From the NCBI GenBank assembly GCA_015657535.1, contig JADHZB010000153.1, positions 1-39,086 of the forward strand: DNA of 39,086 nt, written 5' to 3'. The stretch is from Nephromyces sp. MM_2019. Lineage: Eukaryota > Apicomplexa > Aconoidasida > Nephromycida. Of this stretch, positions 29,826 to 39,086 are shown in pieces; position 1 is the first letter of the stretch; the number at the start of each line of letters is the position of its first letter. The notes beneath the pieces are model-generated. The model was not told the DNA's origin. It ran no database searches and saw nothing but the letters and a program-made list of their open reading frames with translations. Made by a program: the position numbers and the translations under genes.

Positions 29826-31427
29826 CTTGTCGGAATCCTTGATGGAATTGTGTGTTTATCCAGAAAAAAACATCATTTGATGTCGACAAGAGCGATAATT
29901 ATCCTTTAGTTAGGTTCCATAGGATGCCGCTTATAGATGGAAAAGCAACCAAGGAAGCCTCTATTAACTCGATACTAAAAAAGAAGGGGGACTAACAGCT
30001 TCGTACTAACTCTTCAGAATGCATTTTATTCACAGTGAATTTTTTGTTGGCCTGGATAAGTTAATGAAGGATCATCATATAATTAGGTAGCCGCTACAGA
30101 GTGATTGTGGTAACTTGTCAAAGGAGACATTCTATAGTAAAAATAGGCTTCCAGTTAAGAGGGATCATTTTTGCCGCCATTATCTATTTATAGTGAATGA
30201 AAACTATAGAAATTTAGAGCTCTGTGAAATGTATAGGGCTTTTGAAAATTAGATACTTCCCCAGAGGTTTTTATTCTACGCCCTATAACTTGGAAAAAAA
30301 ACCGCGTGAGTGGTAGTGTTGTATAATGCAAAGCAATTTGATCATGTTTGGACTGCTATTTAGCTCATGCCGCAGAATAATCTGTGCGGCGCATATATTC
30401 GATAATCCGGCCTTTGCCGGACTATCTTGTGGAGAATTTACCATGAAACCTTTGATTCACTGCTGAGCAGTGCAATCGTCAAAGGCTCTCACACATGCGC
30501 ACTCATGTTAGCAGCCGGTCCATTTTAATTCGAACTATTTTTGCTTACTAAGCAATTAACATAAAATTGTAACAAAAGCTGCTAATTTTTTATCTCCTGC
30601 GTTTATTATCGGCAAGTCTATCTTCCATTGCTCCCAATATCTTGCTTAATACTGATTTTCACCGTCTCTCAGTTATCCGCATGAGCCTAAGTACTTGGGC
30701 TCATTTAACCAATTTGGAAAGTTTCTCGCAAAGTCGTTTCGCAAGTAATTTTAAGAGTCAAAATTTCAAGATACAAAATAAATATCAGCTCTTGTCAGTG
30801 TATGATACAAGTTTCATGGTATTACGGTGAAATTTTGCTCAACAAGAACACTTTCTTGCAGCTTCCTAGCAATTCAAGTTTTAGTCAGGTATGGTTGCCC
30901 TATCTTGAATGCTCCGTGTACTGAGTATTGAATATGTAAGCGTTGTAGCGCCATATAGGAGTAAGTAAGCTTCCAAAACAAGCCGATAAGTAGTTGGAAT
31001 TTTCAAACTCTTAAGCCCTATCGATATACCGTGGTGTTGGAATAACCTCCTTAGTAGCCAGTATTCTTGTTACGATTGCAAGCGCATAGACTCGCATTCC
31101 TTCCATGTTTTCGAGTTGCCTAAGAAACTGAGAAGGCTTACTCAGGTGAAAACAGGCCTATGCAGCTCGGATCCCCAGATTGGAACATAATTTATTTTTA
31201 ACCTAGTTTCGTTGTGCTATAAGGTTCGGCATGTAGACTATGGAAATGCCTGGGGATGGTCCGCGAGGGTTGCAGAATAGCCGAGGTCTAGGCACACTTT
31301 CTTACGGGAAAGGAAACCCGCCCTCTTCATCGGCAGTCCCAACGAGATTTGTAAAACGCAACCCTTTACAAAGGCAGGAGGGGTGAACTCTTGCAACAAG
31401 TAATTTTTTCGATGTTAGAGCCTTAGA
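29826..31427. other. Spacer with two GC-rich hairpins, no gene recognised
   Basis: The start should hold the promoter of the minus-strand gene at 29825. Two GC-rich inverted repeats lie at 30379-30426. Open frames (30642-30830 plus, 31302-31505 minus) are of chance length. A donor-like GTAAGA at 31302-31297 (minus) could end a small exon, but the frame is ambiguous. Confidence 0.45.
30379..30426. repeat. Two adjacent GC-rich hairpins
   Basis: The first pairs GCCGCA with TGCGGC around a ten-base loop (about 30379-30400, edges uncertain by a base or two). The second pairs GATAATCCGGC (30401-30411) with GCCGGACTATC (30416-30426) around a CTTT loop, with one mismatch. They stand out against the AT-rich surroundings. 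Confidence 0.6.
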
Positions 31428-31610
31428 TGCCTCAAAAAAACCACTCCTCAACATGAAATACTTTGTTACCTTTATGCCGGTTATGTGTGTAATGGTACTG
31501 TGCATGTAGTCCTGCTACGCGTGTAGTGCTGCTTAGTGTGGTGCTACTGGCCACAAACGCCTTAAAAAAACCACTCCTTAACATGAAATACCTTCGTTAC
31601 CTTTGTGCCG
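31428..31610. repeat. Imperfect direct duplication, about 52 bp, 130-bp spacing
   Basis: Copies at 31428-31479 and 31558-31610 share CCACTCCT, ACATGAAATAC, GTTACCTTT and TGCCG in the same order. They differ by a few substitutions and one inserted base. No terminal inverted repeats or target-site duplication were seen, so a local duplication is more likely than a mobile element. Confidence 0.8.
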
Positions 31611-34600
31611 AAGTGGGTAAGGTTGTGGTATACTAGAGAAAATCATAGATATAGCTGTCGTGGGATTGATGACTGACTAGCACAAATTCCAACCGATTAC
31701 TGAGTACCTTCATTCCTACTTCATGCCATGAAACTTATTAATCCTGACTGTTACGGGAGCTTTGATGGAACTAGGATATTATGCTTTTATACTTGTTTTG
31801 CAACAGTTAACATCATTTTAATTCCAAAGCTAGCTTCGAAAGGTATGAAAAGGGTTTGCAGCGTAGGCCCAATAGCATATTTTTTATGCAGGAGTTCAGT
31901 GGAAATTTCTTTGAGCCTTGGGGGCCACAAACTTGCTATAATTTTGCCCTGAACCTTGCACAAAATTGTTTGTTTAATTCAATAGCAATTACATTGACGG
32001 TGCGCCAGCTTTAACGAATTAGAAAGTCCTTGTTACGGGAATATAGAGGGTTCTTACCGCAGTTTGGTATATTTGTAAAATAAGTACAAGCAGTCCATGT
32101 CTTACTAAAGCCGTTAAAATACTCTTACTACGCTACTCCTGCCATGGGCTTCCTTAAAAATTCTTTTTTGATTGTAACGTCTCCAACACTCCAAGGAGCG
32201 AAGGCATAGTACTTCCAAGGGATTTCGATGCCGACTTACAAATCCTGCATACGTCCTTCAACTGGAAAAAATTTGAAATTGCTTCATAGCAAAACATGGG
32301 ATTTTTTCCTTTCCCTGGTTTAAATTTTTTGCTGATTATTTACCAAAGAAGAAGAGATTACTAATGGCAAAGAATGAGTGTTGGACTTCCCAAGGCAAAA
32401 TAGCATCAATATCGATATGACTCCGTATTACACGGAAAAGACTTCATCGAATTCTTACAATGGACTACGATACGTGTTACACTATGGTATATAGGTACTA
32501 GAGGCACTTCTGTGGCATTCCTTCACGGCGTCATGACAAGGCAGACGAGAAATTTGGAGCTACAACACCTGTATTATGACTTCAATCTCATTTTCACCAG
32601 CTAAAAGTATACAAAATACTTCAAGATTGAAAATATGAAAAAATGTGAAGTACTGAGCACCTCATTGATAGAGGGATACTTTGCACAAATGGATGACGGA
32701 TAAGGAAATATAAGGTTCAGAAATAGCACTCCAAAGCAGAAGATTGCTACTATCCAGTAGGCTCCCTCTTGTAGTGCTTACTCCAATGGGCCTCAAAATT
32801 TTTCCTTAGCAGCCTGGCACAATGGAATCCCAAAAATAACCCTTCCACCCAACTTCAAGATATATTTGTTCTGCAAAATTTTTTTATAGGCAACAATAAT
32901 CAAAGGCAGCAGTGACCATACCTATATTAAGATAAAAACCACAAGTTTACAAAAGCTAGAGTAAGGGGACAAGTCATTGCAGCTAGCACAAAATTGCCTT
33001 CCATCAAACTATGAATCGTGCTACTCCGAGGATCCACAAGCAAATTCTGACGAGTAGGTTAGCGGCTTAAGATCCGCATAGATTAGCAGGACTGTAATTT
33101 AAAAAAAAATAATAGTAAGCATTTCGAGGCTTTTGAAACATGTAGAGTTTTATCTTTAATGAGATGAATTGGGTAGAAAATGCATGCGTGCAGGAGTTTT
33201 CAACAAGAATGATGCATTAGTATTGCAGAATGATACTTCGTAGATAATTCTGTCTAGTGAAGTTAAACTTATCTAATCGCTATAATCCGAGAGGAAATCT
33301 ACTGCTTAAGATGAAAGATAGTCTCAGTTGCTGCCAGCTAGAAACCATCACTGCAGTTTTATTCGGCTTAGCAAAACGAGTCCATCTGCAATTGAGCTCT
33401 TCCGGTGACAGAAAGTTAGTGCCGGTCTCTAAAAATGCTGACAGCACAATTTCATCTTTCAAGCTAATATACAGCTCTTTCATAGTATAAACCTCCACTT
33501 ATCAAGAGAGAATAAGGGTCAATTTATGCGTCAATGCCAAAAAACAAGTTATGGATAGTCCAGCAATCGTTCTTAAGTGTAGTTTTGATGTTTTTCCACG
33601 TGGAAGCAGCATGGCTGAAAAATAAGAATTATTCAGAAATATGTTATGCAAAAATTCATATAAATTATGGCGCAACAACTCGTAAGCTTGAAGGTAAAGC
33701 TACTGTGTCCGGATGCAATAAAACAATGTTCACTAGCGACTTGCGTATTCTAAAAATAGGTACTAAAGATGAGTAAATGAAGATCAGCGCATATATTTTT
33801 TTGTGAAACAGCGGAAAAATCGAAGTTTCATACAAACAGGTGTTTTGCGTTCAAAGAACATTTTTCCTTTGTACAAATATAGCTGAACTAATTTTCATAG
33901 TCAAATTAGATTAGCTAGCAAATTTAAAAACAAGATACATTGGAGGATTGCTTTACAGTCTTTGTGTCTAGAAAAGAGAATTGGATTTTATTTGCTGGAA
34001 ACAAATTTCATAAAATAAACAATATTTGTTATTAATCCCAGTATCTTCAATCAATCTTATTAATATACCAGATTAATAGCAAGTTAGATATAATATTAAA
34101 AACGGTATAACTAGGCAATATTTCATGGTGGAGATTGAGGCTCCTTGGATGCCTATACCAAAGGTATACATTTTAGATTTGTGTTCCAATATGTGACATA
34201 AAAGGATAGGCTGAAGTGCGAGATAAATTAGCAGGACTCCTAAAATTTCGAGTTAAGGTTAACAAAATGAGAGGATTACAGTAAATAAGACTGTAAGGCA
34301 TCATTTTCACTCCTCTCGACTGCCATAAATCTCCGGAAGAATAACCCTTTGGATAGGCTCAATGTGTAAAAGAAGTAGAAACTGAACTCATTTCCTTTTT
34401 GAGACTCGCAAACCCAAAGATACACCAGCATGCCAGCACACAACACGCAACCAGCACAGCACACAACACATGGGCAACACAACACACAGTCCAGTACTCC
34501 GACCGCAAAAAAAAGCAAGAATAGCAGCAAGGCAGTGTATTAAGAAATTTCAAAGCAATAAGGAGTAAAAGCCATGTCAGCAACGAACGAGAGCCCTATC

Positions 34601-35818
34601 ATTCGTTGCTTAATCTTCAAACAATACCAGTGGTTCTCTGCTTACTACGCATCTCATAAGTTTCGATAGTTTCAGCAGATAAATGCCTACTCCTCTAAGA
34701 AACGGAAAACCAAATTTTCCAGGAGAAAAATTTTAAAGCATAAAGAAATAAACTTCATAACATCATGACCTATAAGATCATAAAGACCAAAATCCCACTT
34801 TCAAGAAATTCAAGATTTCTATAAGAAAAATAATCTATCTACAACCGTACCACCATTACCACATGCATACAGTCTTGAACTTGCATAGAAGCGATAATTG
34901 AACTCGCTGAAAACACACATTGCATGAAGATTGCAGTTGAAAGAAAGACGTGAAACATAAAGAGAAAAACAAGGAAAAATTGAATGCAGTGGATTAGGTT
35001 TATTTAAGTGGAGTATAACCTAACAAGCGTGCTGAAAACGATAAAAGCCAAATTTTTCTCATATATAAAACAAGCAGCGGAATCTTTATTATTGAAGTGC
35101 CATTTTACAAACATTTTGACAAAATCTTCTTCCAGTTTACCAACACAAACTTCACAACTGTAGAACTAGCAGGCGGGTATGAGTTCTGAGTTGAACCTTA
35201 CCACTATGCACTAACCCTAAAGCTGACTACCAGTGACCTCCCAAGAAAAAGTCCTTCATTATTCAAAAGAAAGAAGAGGAAGGTGCATGGACTTCCCAAG
35301 CAGCGAAGTTTAAGCAAACAAACCAGGGTTTATGGTTATGAAAAAGGCACAATAGGGTTCAAAGGAGCTAACAAGATCAAATAGAATAACAATCTGAAAT
35401 TTGCAAGATATTATCTCCAGGAATATGTAGGCAGAATAAGTTTGGTAACGCTACCAATATAGAAGAGGGAAAAAGCAATTCAAATCGCTCTGCATACGTA
35501 AATTATCATATATATTTTCAGGAGGGAGAAGCTCTTATACATTTACTGGAAAGAATAGCTTCACTCAAAACTATCTTCAGGTTTCCATAATCCGATATGA
35601 GGAAGATTAGAAAAATTTCAATTTTTCTTAATCCTACTCGATTTTTTAATTTCAATATATACAAATTATGTATGTATTATCTAAACAATTGACATGGGAA
35701 GATTAAGCTAAATCTATAGTCAAAAGGCTTCTGGGGCAGTATGCAAAGGGATGACGTGTGTGGGTGTAAAGGCCAGGAACTGATGGCAAGGGCATTGTCA
35801 CTGAGAATTTAGAGGAAC
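31611..35818. other. AT-rich spacer, no gene recognised
   Basis: Contains an overlapping pair of chance-length frames at 33257-33498. The minus one (ATG at 33483, MKELYISLKDEIVLS) ends near a donor-like GTAGAT and could be an exon, but it has no partner. A CA/AC-rich patch at 34434-34490 (AGCACACAACAC-type) yields cysteine-rich frames that are artefacts. Nothing else stands out in the 4 kb. Confidence 0.45.
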
Positions 35819-35867
35819 TTTCTGCGACTTTTGATCAATTTTCAGGGCATTTTCTGCGACTTTTGAT
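35819..35867. repeat. 17-bp direct repeat in the 3' flank of the ABCF gene
   Basis: TTTCTGCGACTTTTGAT occurs exactly at 35819-35835 and 35851-35867, a 32-base period. On the transcribed minus strand the copies lie 33-81 bases after the ABCF stop codon (35902-35900), so both are probably in the 3' UTR. Confidence 0.8.
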
Positions 35868-35899
35868 GAACTTTCCGACGGCTTTATACCTCTAAAAGC

Positions 35900-37495
35900 C
35901 TACGATTGAGCTTGTGAAGAAAAGAAATTCTTCCAGAAAACATCGAATGTGCTATTTATCCTAGTGCAAGACTTTTTAGCCTTGTCGATATGCCAGATCT
36001 CCTCAGCCAAGTTTTCCAAAAAGAAGGCATCGTGACTCACTACTACCACTCCGCCACCGAAGTTCTTCAGAGCTGCTAATAATGCCTAGAGGTGATAAAC
36101 ATTAAAATTTTTTTTTCGAAGAAGACAAGATAATTAAACACTTCTCACTCAGCAGAATCACGGAGAAGAAAAGAAGGAAGCAGGCAAGACTTGCACAAGA
36201 AAGGTGAGGTTAAAAAAAATCTTGAAAAAAGACCCTTCTTTCATAAAACTTCAACGCCTATTGTAATTGCTTCCATTCCGTGTGTTGGTACCCCGAAAGA
36301 TCCAGTTTTCAAGGAGAACTTGTGTGTTGGGAGAGCCAGAAAAAAGCACGAAGAAAGCTTAATCTCATTAAATTATTTCGCAAAAGCCAGGTAAATTTTG
36401 CAATATAGAGGAGGAAATCAGCTAAACAGATATCATGATAAAAAAGCATTAAGAAGTTATCTTAAAAAAAGCATACTACAACATTAAAAGGATTTCAAAC
36501 TTTGAAACCCAATAAAACTTCAAGTTACACCCTACCTGAACTGCATCAATATCCAAGTGATTCGTCGGCTCATCCATAATCTAAAACATGTAAATCCGGC
36601 AAATTTTATCAGGAAGAAGAGAACCAAAGACAAGGGATGAAACTACAAGTAGGTTGTGTAAAAAAAAGGAAAAAACAGCGGAAAACTGTGGGCTTATCAA
36701 GTTTCACTGATGAAAGGAATATACTATAATGCGCTGCTCGATTGAAGTTGCTGACAAAAGAAGGAAATCAGCGGTTTTTTACAATGAAGAAGATAAAAAA
36801 AAAAAAAGAGAAAAGGAGGACTTACTAGTGAACTGCCAGAAAAGGGGAAAAAAGCAATGAAGAAATTTCAAAAAAGTTTGCATGTATGAATCTAAATGCA
36901 AGGTAACTTCATGTTAATTCTTGATATGCGATAGCTTGAGATATATCTACATATATCAGTCGAATCCTTCTAGATATATAAGATATACTGCTTAATGTGT
37001 GCAGTCCCCCAAGAGCTTCACCCAAAAAAAAAACGGGCAGATTGCATCCATTTCATATCTACTCATGAGATGCAAAACTCTTCCTGTGTGTGCATTTTTC
37101 CTCTCTCTGCACATTCTACTCGGCCTCCTGTCTGCCTACACCGCATGAAAAGAGTAGTGCATGCGCCAGCTGTTCTCCGCTTGGCTTTTATAGCCGTCTA
37201 TAGGATACTTCGTCTACATTATCTCTACACTGAAATTCTCGTTTCTACTTGCTCAAAGGAATAATATTCAAAGATATTTAAAAGGTTTTGAGAATGCACA
37301 CACTTTGAGTCTTTGATTACCTACTACTCACTTACCAGGATGTGTGGTTTGTTGAAGACTGCCAGAGCGATGGATACTCGACATTTTTGCCCTCCAGAAA
37401 GTACGTAGAGCGGTTCTAAGGCTAACATTTTCGTTATGCCAAATTTCGCCAGATATGATCTAGCTTCCTCTTCCTTTAAATCAGCCTCAGGAAAG
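35900..37495 (-). CDS. ABCF: ABCF family ATPase (GCN20/ABCF3-like), C-terminal nucleotide-binding domain, last 3 exons
   Basis: ABCF proteins are soluble twin-ATPase proteins that act on ribosomes; GCN20 helps activate the Gcn2 amino-acid-starvation kinase. Exons: 37495-37336, 36580-36536 and 36085-35900 (stop TAG), with introns of 755 and 450 bases and canonical sites (GTAAGT, GTAGGG). Exon 1 carries FPEADLKEEEARSYLAKFGI, then the ABC signature LSGGQKCRVSIALA and NKPHIL. Exon 2 is the Walker B and D-loop segment IMDEPTNHLDIDAVQ. Exon 3 holds ALKNFGGGVVVVSHDAFFLE with the H-loop histidine and EEIWHID. ALKNF-GGV-VSHD and EEIW mark the second (C-terminal) domain, and FGI...LSGGQK...NPHIL-type spacing favours GCN20/ABCF3 over ABCF1/2. 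The Walker A exon, Q-loop and whole N-terminal domain are not found in the window and probably lie beyond 39086 or in unseen short exons. The exon 1 acceptor (TTTTTTAG at 37497-37496) is preferred over the alternative at 37486 because it keeps FPE. Confidence 0.92.
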
Positions 37496-38218
37496 CTAAA
37501 AACAAAGATCAGGGGGTTTCCTTCAAGAAGAAGAGGTAGAATTCTGCCACACACAACCACTAGATAGCTAGAAAATGATACTATAAAAGCAATAGCCACG
37601 TGATCATCTGGTAGTAGGTAAATTTTCGAAAATTTGATGCTTTGCATTAATCTTTCGCCTGTTCAATATCTTGGCAGCTCTGATTCATCAAACTACTATG
37701 GTGGTTTTTTGCATGTTTCTTAGCGAAGAAAAAACGAGTGCGAAATCTGAGCAGCTAAAGGGAGAGCTGTCATATTATTATCAGGAGGAGGTAAAAAGAT
37801 TAAGCTTCGTAGGATGAGCAAACCAGAGAATACAAAAAAGTAGATATTTTGCTATGAAGGAGGCGATTTAGAAGGAAAAACCCAAAATTAAGAGGGAAAG
37901 GAGGATATTCAAATAAATTTAGCTTATCGAAGCAGCTTCACAGTAATCAAAAGCAGAAGCATGAAGGCTTTTCTTTGCCGATTTTCCACACACAAATAGT
38001 CGCAACTAGTGCATTTTGTGGCAAAAAAAGCAATGATTAAAAAATGAGTGATTATAGAGATCTTTGAAGATTTTAAAGGTTTTTTGGATGTTTTCATTCG
38101 CTAAACCAAGAAGAGGATAGAAAACGGTGAAACTGTGCATTCTTTTGTGTGTTTACGAGAGAGGCTAAATGCTGCGTGCAAGCAGTGGTGGTAGTTATAG
38201 TATTATTAGTAGTAGTGC
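37496..38218. other. Probable ABCF intron sequence, upstream exon not found
   Basis: On the minus strand this should be the intron before the visible ABCF exon, or contain the next exon. A segment near 37690-37640 gives ABCF-linker-like residues (NQSCQDIEQ or NRRKINAKHQ, depending on frame), but neither frame has a usable donor. No Walker A coding sequence was seen. Confidence 0.4.
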
Positions 38219-38313
38219 TGACAGTATTAGTAGTAGTAACACCAGTAGTATTAGTAGTAGCACTGGTATTGCTACTACTAATACTACTGGTGTTACTACT
38301 ACTAATACTGTCA
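38219..38313. repeat. Perfect 43-bp inverted repeat with 9-base loop (hairpin)
   Basis: Left arm 38219-38261, loop ACTGGTATT (38262-38270), right arm 38271-38313. I checked the arms base by base and they are exactly complementary; one more A-T pair can close inside the loop. The arms are built from TAG/GTA trinucleotides with interruptions (TGACAGTATT at one end, CACCAG in the middle), so this is not a simple microsatellite. A transcript from either strand would fold into a 43-44 bp duplex. Confidence 0.95.
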
Positions 38314-39086
38314 AAGAGAACGCCGTTCTTCGCATTCCAATGCTTTTTACTATATAAAATTTGCTAGCAAATTGCATTGTTTAAAGCTTCAAAACTAGAG
38401 TGTTTCTCTTTGCTGCTTGATGACTGAGAGAGGCAGGAGATAATGCAAAGAAAACAGCGGAAAAACAGATATACCACAGCCTCATAGATTGAGATATAGC
38501 AAAGACTACAAAGCAGATTAAATTTCATGAAGTAGATATAACTAAAATCCGTGGAAGATTGAAGAAGTTGATGCTAAGCGAAAAAAAGGGGTTTGACTAA
38601 ATCAGCTTGAAAAAGATTAGGTACACTATGATTAGATACGCGAGATTTATGTGTGCGTGTGTGTGTGTGTGTGTGTGTGCGTATTTTTTCCTAAATCTGC
38701 TAAAAATTAGATGCATTCACTACTCAGCTTAAAGAACTTGATGCCATTCGAATGGTTTCACTTCAAAATTAGCGAAAAGAAGATGAAGGAAAGCTGCAGG
38801 CGATTGTAGGAGAGTCAAATTCATGAAGCTATTCTATATAAGATGATTGCTACGCACACACACTTTAAGGTATAAAGAAGCCCCACAGTAGGTGAAGCAA
38901 ATGTTGCTAATGCAGTATAAAGGAGGGTAAACCAGGCGGAAGGTAAAGTGTGTACCACACTGGAGAATCCTCGTTGCAAATCGAATGATGATTGAAGCAA
39001 TGATTTACTGAAACATTAACTACAAAGAGGCTAAACTCAGCAAAATATAGTGGGAAAAGCATCCAAAAGCAATAGAAAAAAAAAAA
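38314..39086. other. AT-rich sequence with a GT microsatellite at 38651-38680
   Basis: Apart from the GT run (GTGTGCGTGTGTG...), this holds A-rich sequence on the plus strand and no open frame of note. It ends with a 12-base A run at the window edge. It may be intron of the ABCF gene on the minus strand; no Walker A motif is visible. Confidence 0.5.

Noticed and set aside
33257..33498. Opposed 72-77 codon frames; the minus one reads MKELYISLKDEIVLS
   Set aside because: Length expected by chance, overlapping on both strands, with no partner exon that keeps phase.
38149..38377. Frames of poly V/L or S/T on both strands
   Set aside because: They are translations of the trinucleotide-built hairpin arms, not genes.
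1..39086. tRNA, rRNA, CRISPR arrays, transposase genes or viral genes
   Set aside because: No T-arm/anticodon-arm combination, no regularly spaced repeats with unique spacers and no transposase or viral protein motif was seen on either strand.

Overview
This is nuclear DNA of a gene-sparse, intron-rich eukaryote. The evidence is GT-AG introns of roughly 140 to 760 bases that interrupt clearly eukaryotic genes: ribosomal protein eS19, the CCR4-NOT subunit NOT3 and a GCN20-type ABCF ATPase. Other signs are abundant CA/GT microsatellites, long AT-rich spacers and no operon structure. A protist, perhaps an alveolate, would fit the small exons and the style of the eS19 protein. That placement is inference only and no base in the window proves it.

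Layout. Positions 1-660 hold a (GAGTGAGAGA)n minisatellite and the unresolved downstream part of NOT3. NOT3 occupies 2385-660 on the minus strand. A possible small two-exon gene lies at 3589-3108 (minus). Positions 3.6-5.8 kb are C-rich, G-poor and CA/GT-rich sequence. At about 5.8 kb the composition shifts to plain AT-rich DNA. Two weak multi-exon candidates on the minus strand follow (6391-5779 and 8407-7257). RPS19 is the only secure plus-strand gene (12705-14111), with a first coding exon made only of the ATG. Positions 14.1-18.0 kb carry no recognised gene but include a foldable GC-richer segment near 16.6-16.75 kb. A single-exon 916-residue orphan protein with a C-terminal membrane anchor sits at 20729-17979 (minus). 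Further minus-strand candidates are a multi-spanning membrane protein (25259-24541) and a gene with a 210-codon first exon (29825-28009). Positions 30-35.9 kb are spacer with repeats and hairpins. The 3' half of an ABCF gene lies at 37495-35900 (minus), and a 43-bp perfect hairpin lies at 38219-38313.

The three recognised genes serve gene expression: eS19 in the small ribosomal subunit, NOT3 in mRNA deadenylation and decay, and the ABCF protein in translation or its control. There is no sign that they form a functional cluster. No transposase, CRISPR array, tRNA or rRNA gene was recognised. Because exons here are often shorter than 60 codons, more exons surely remain hidden in the spacers. 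Candidates resting only on an open frame plus splice-like sites are marked with low confidence.
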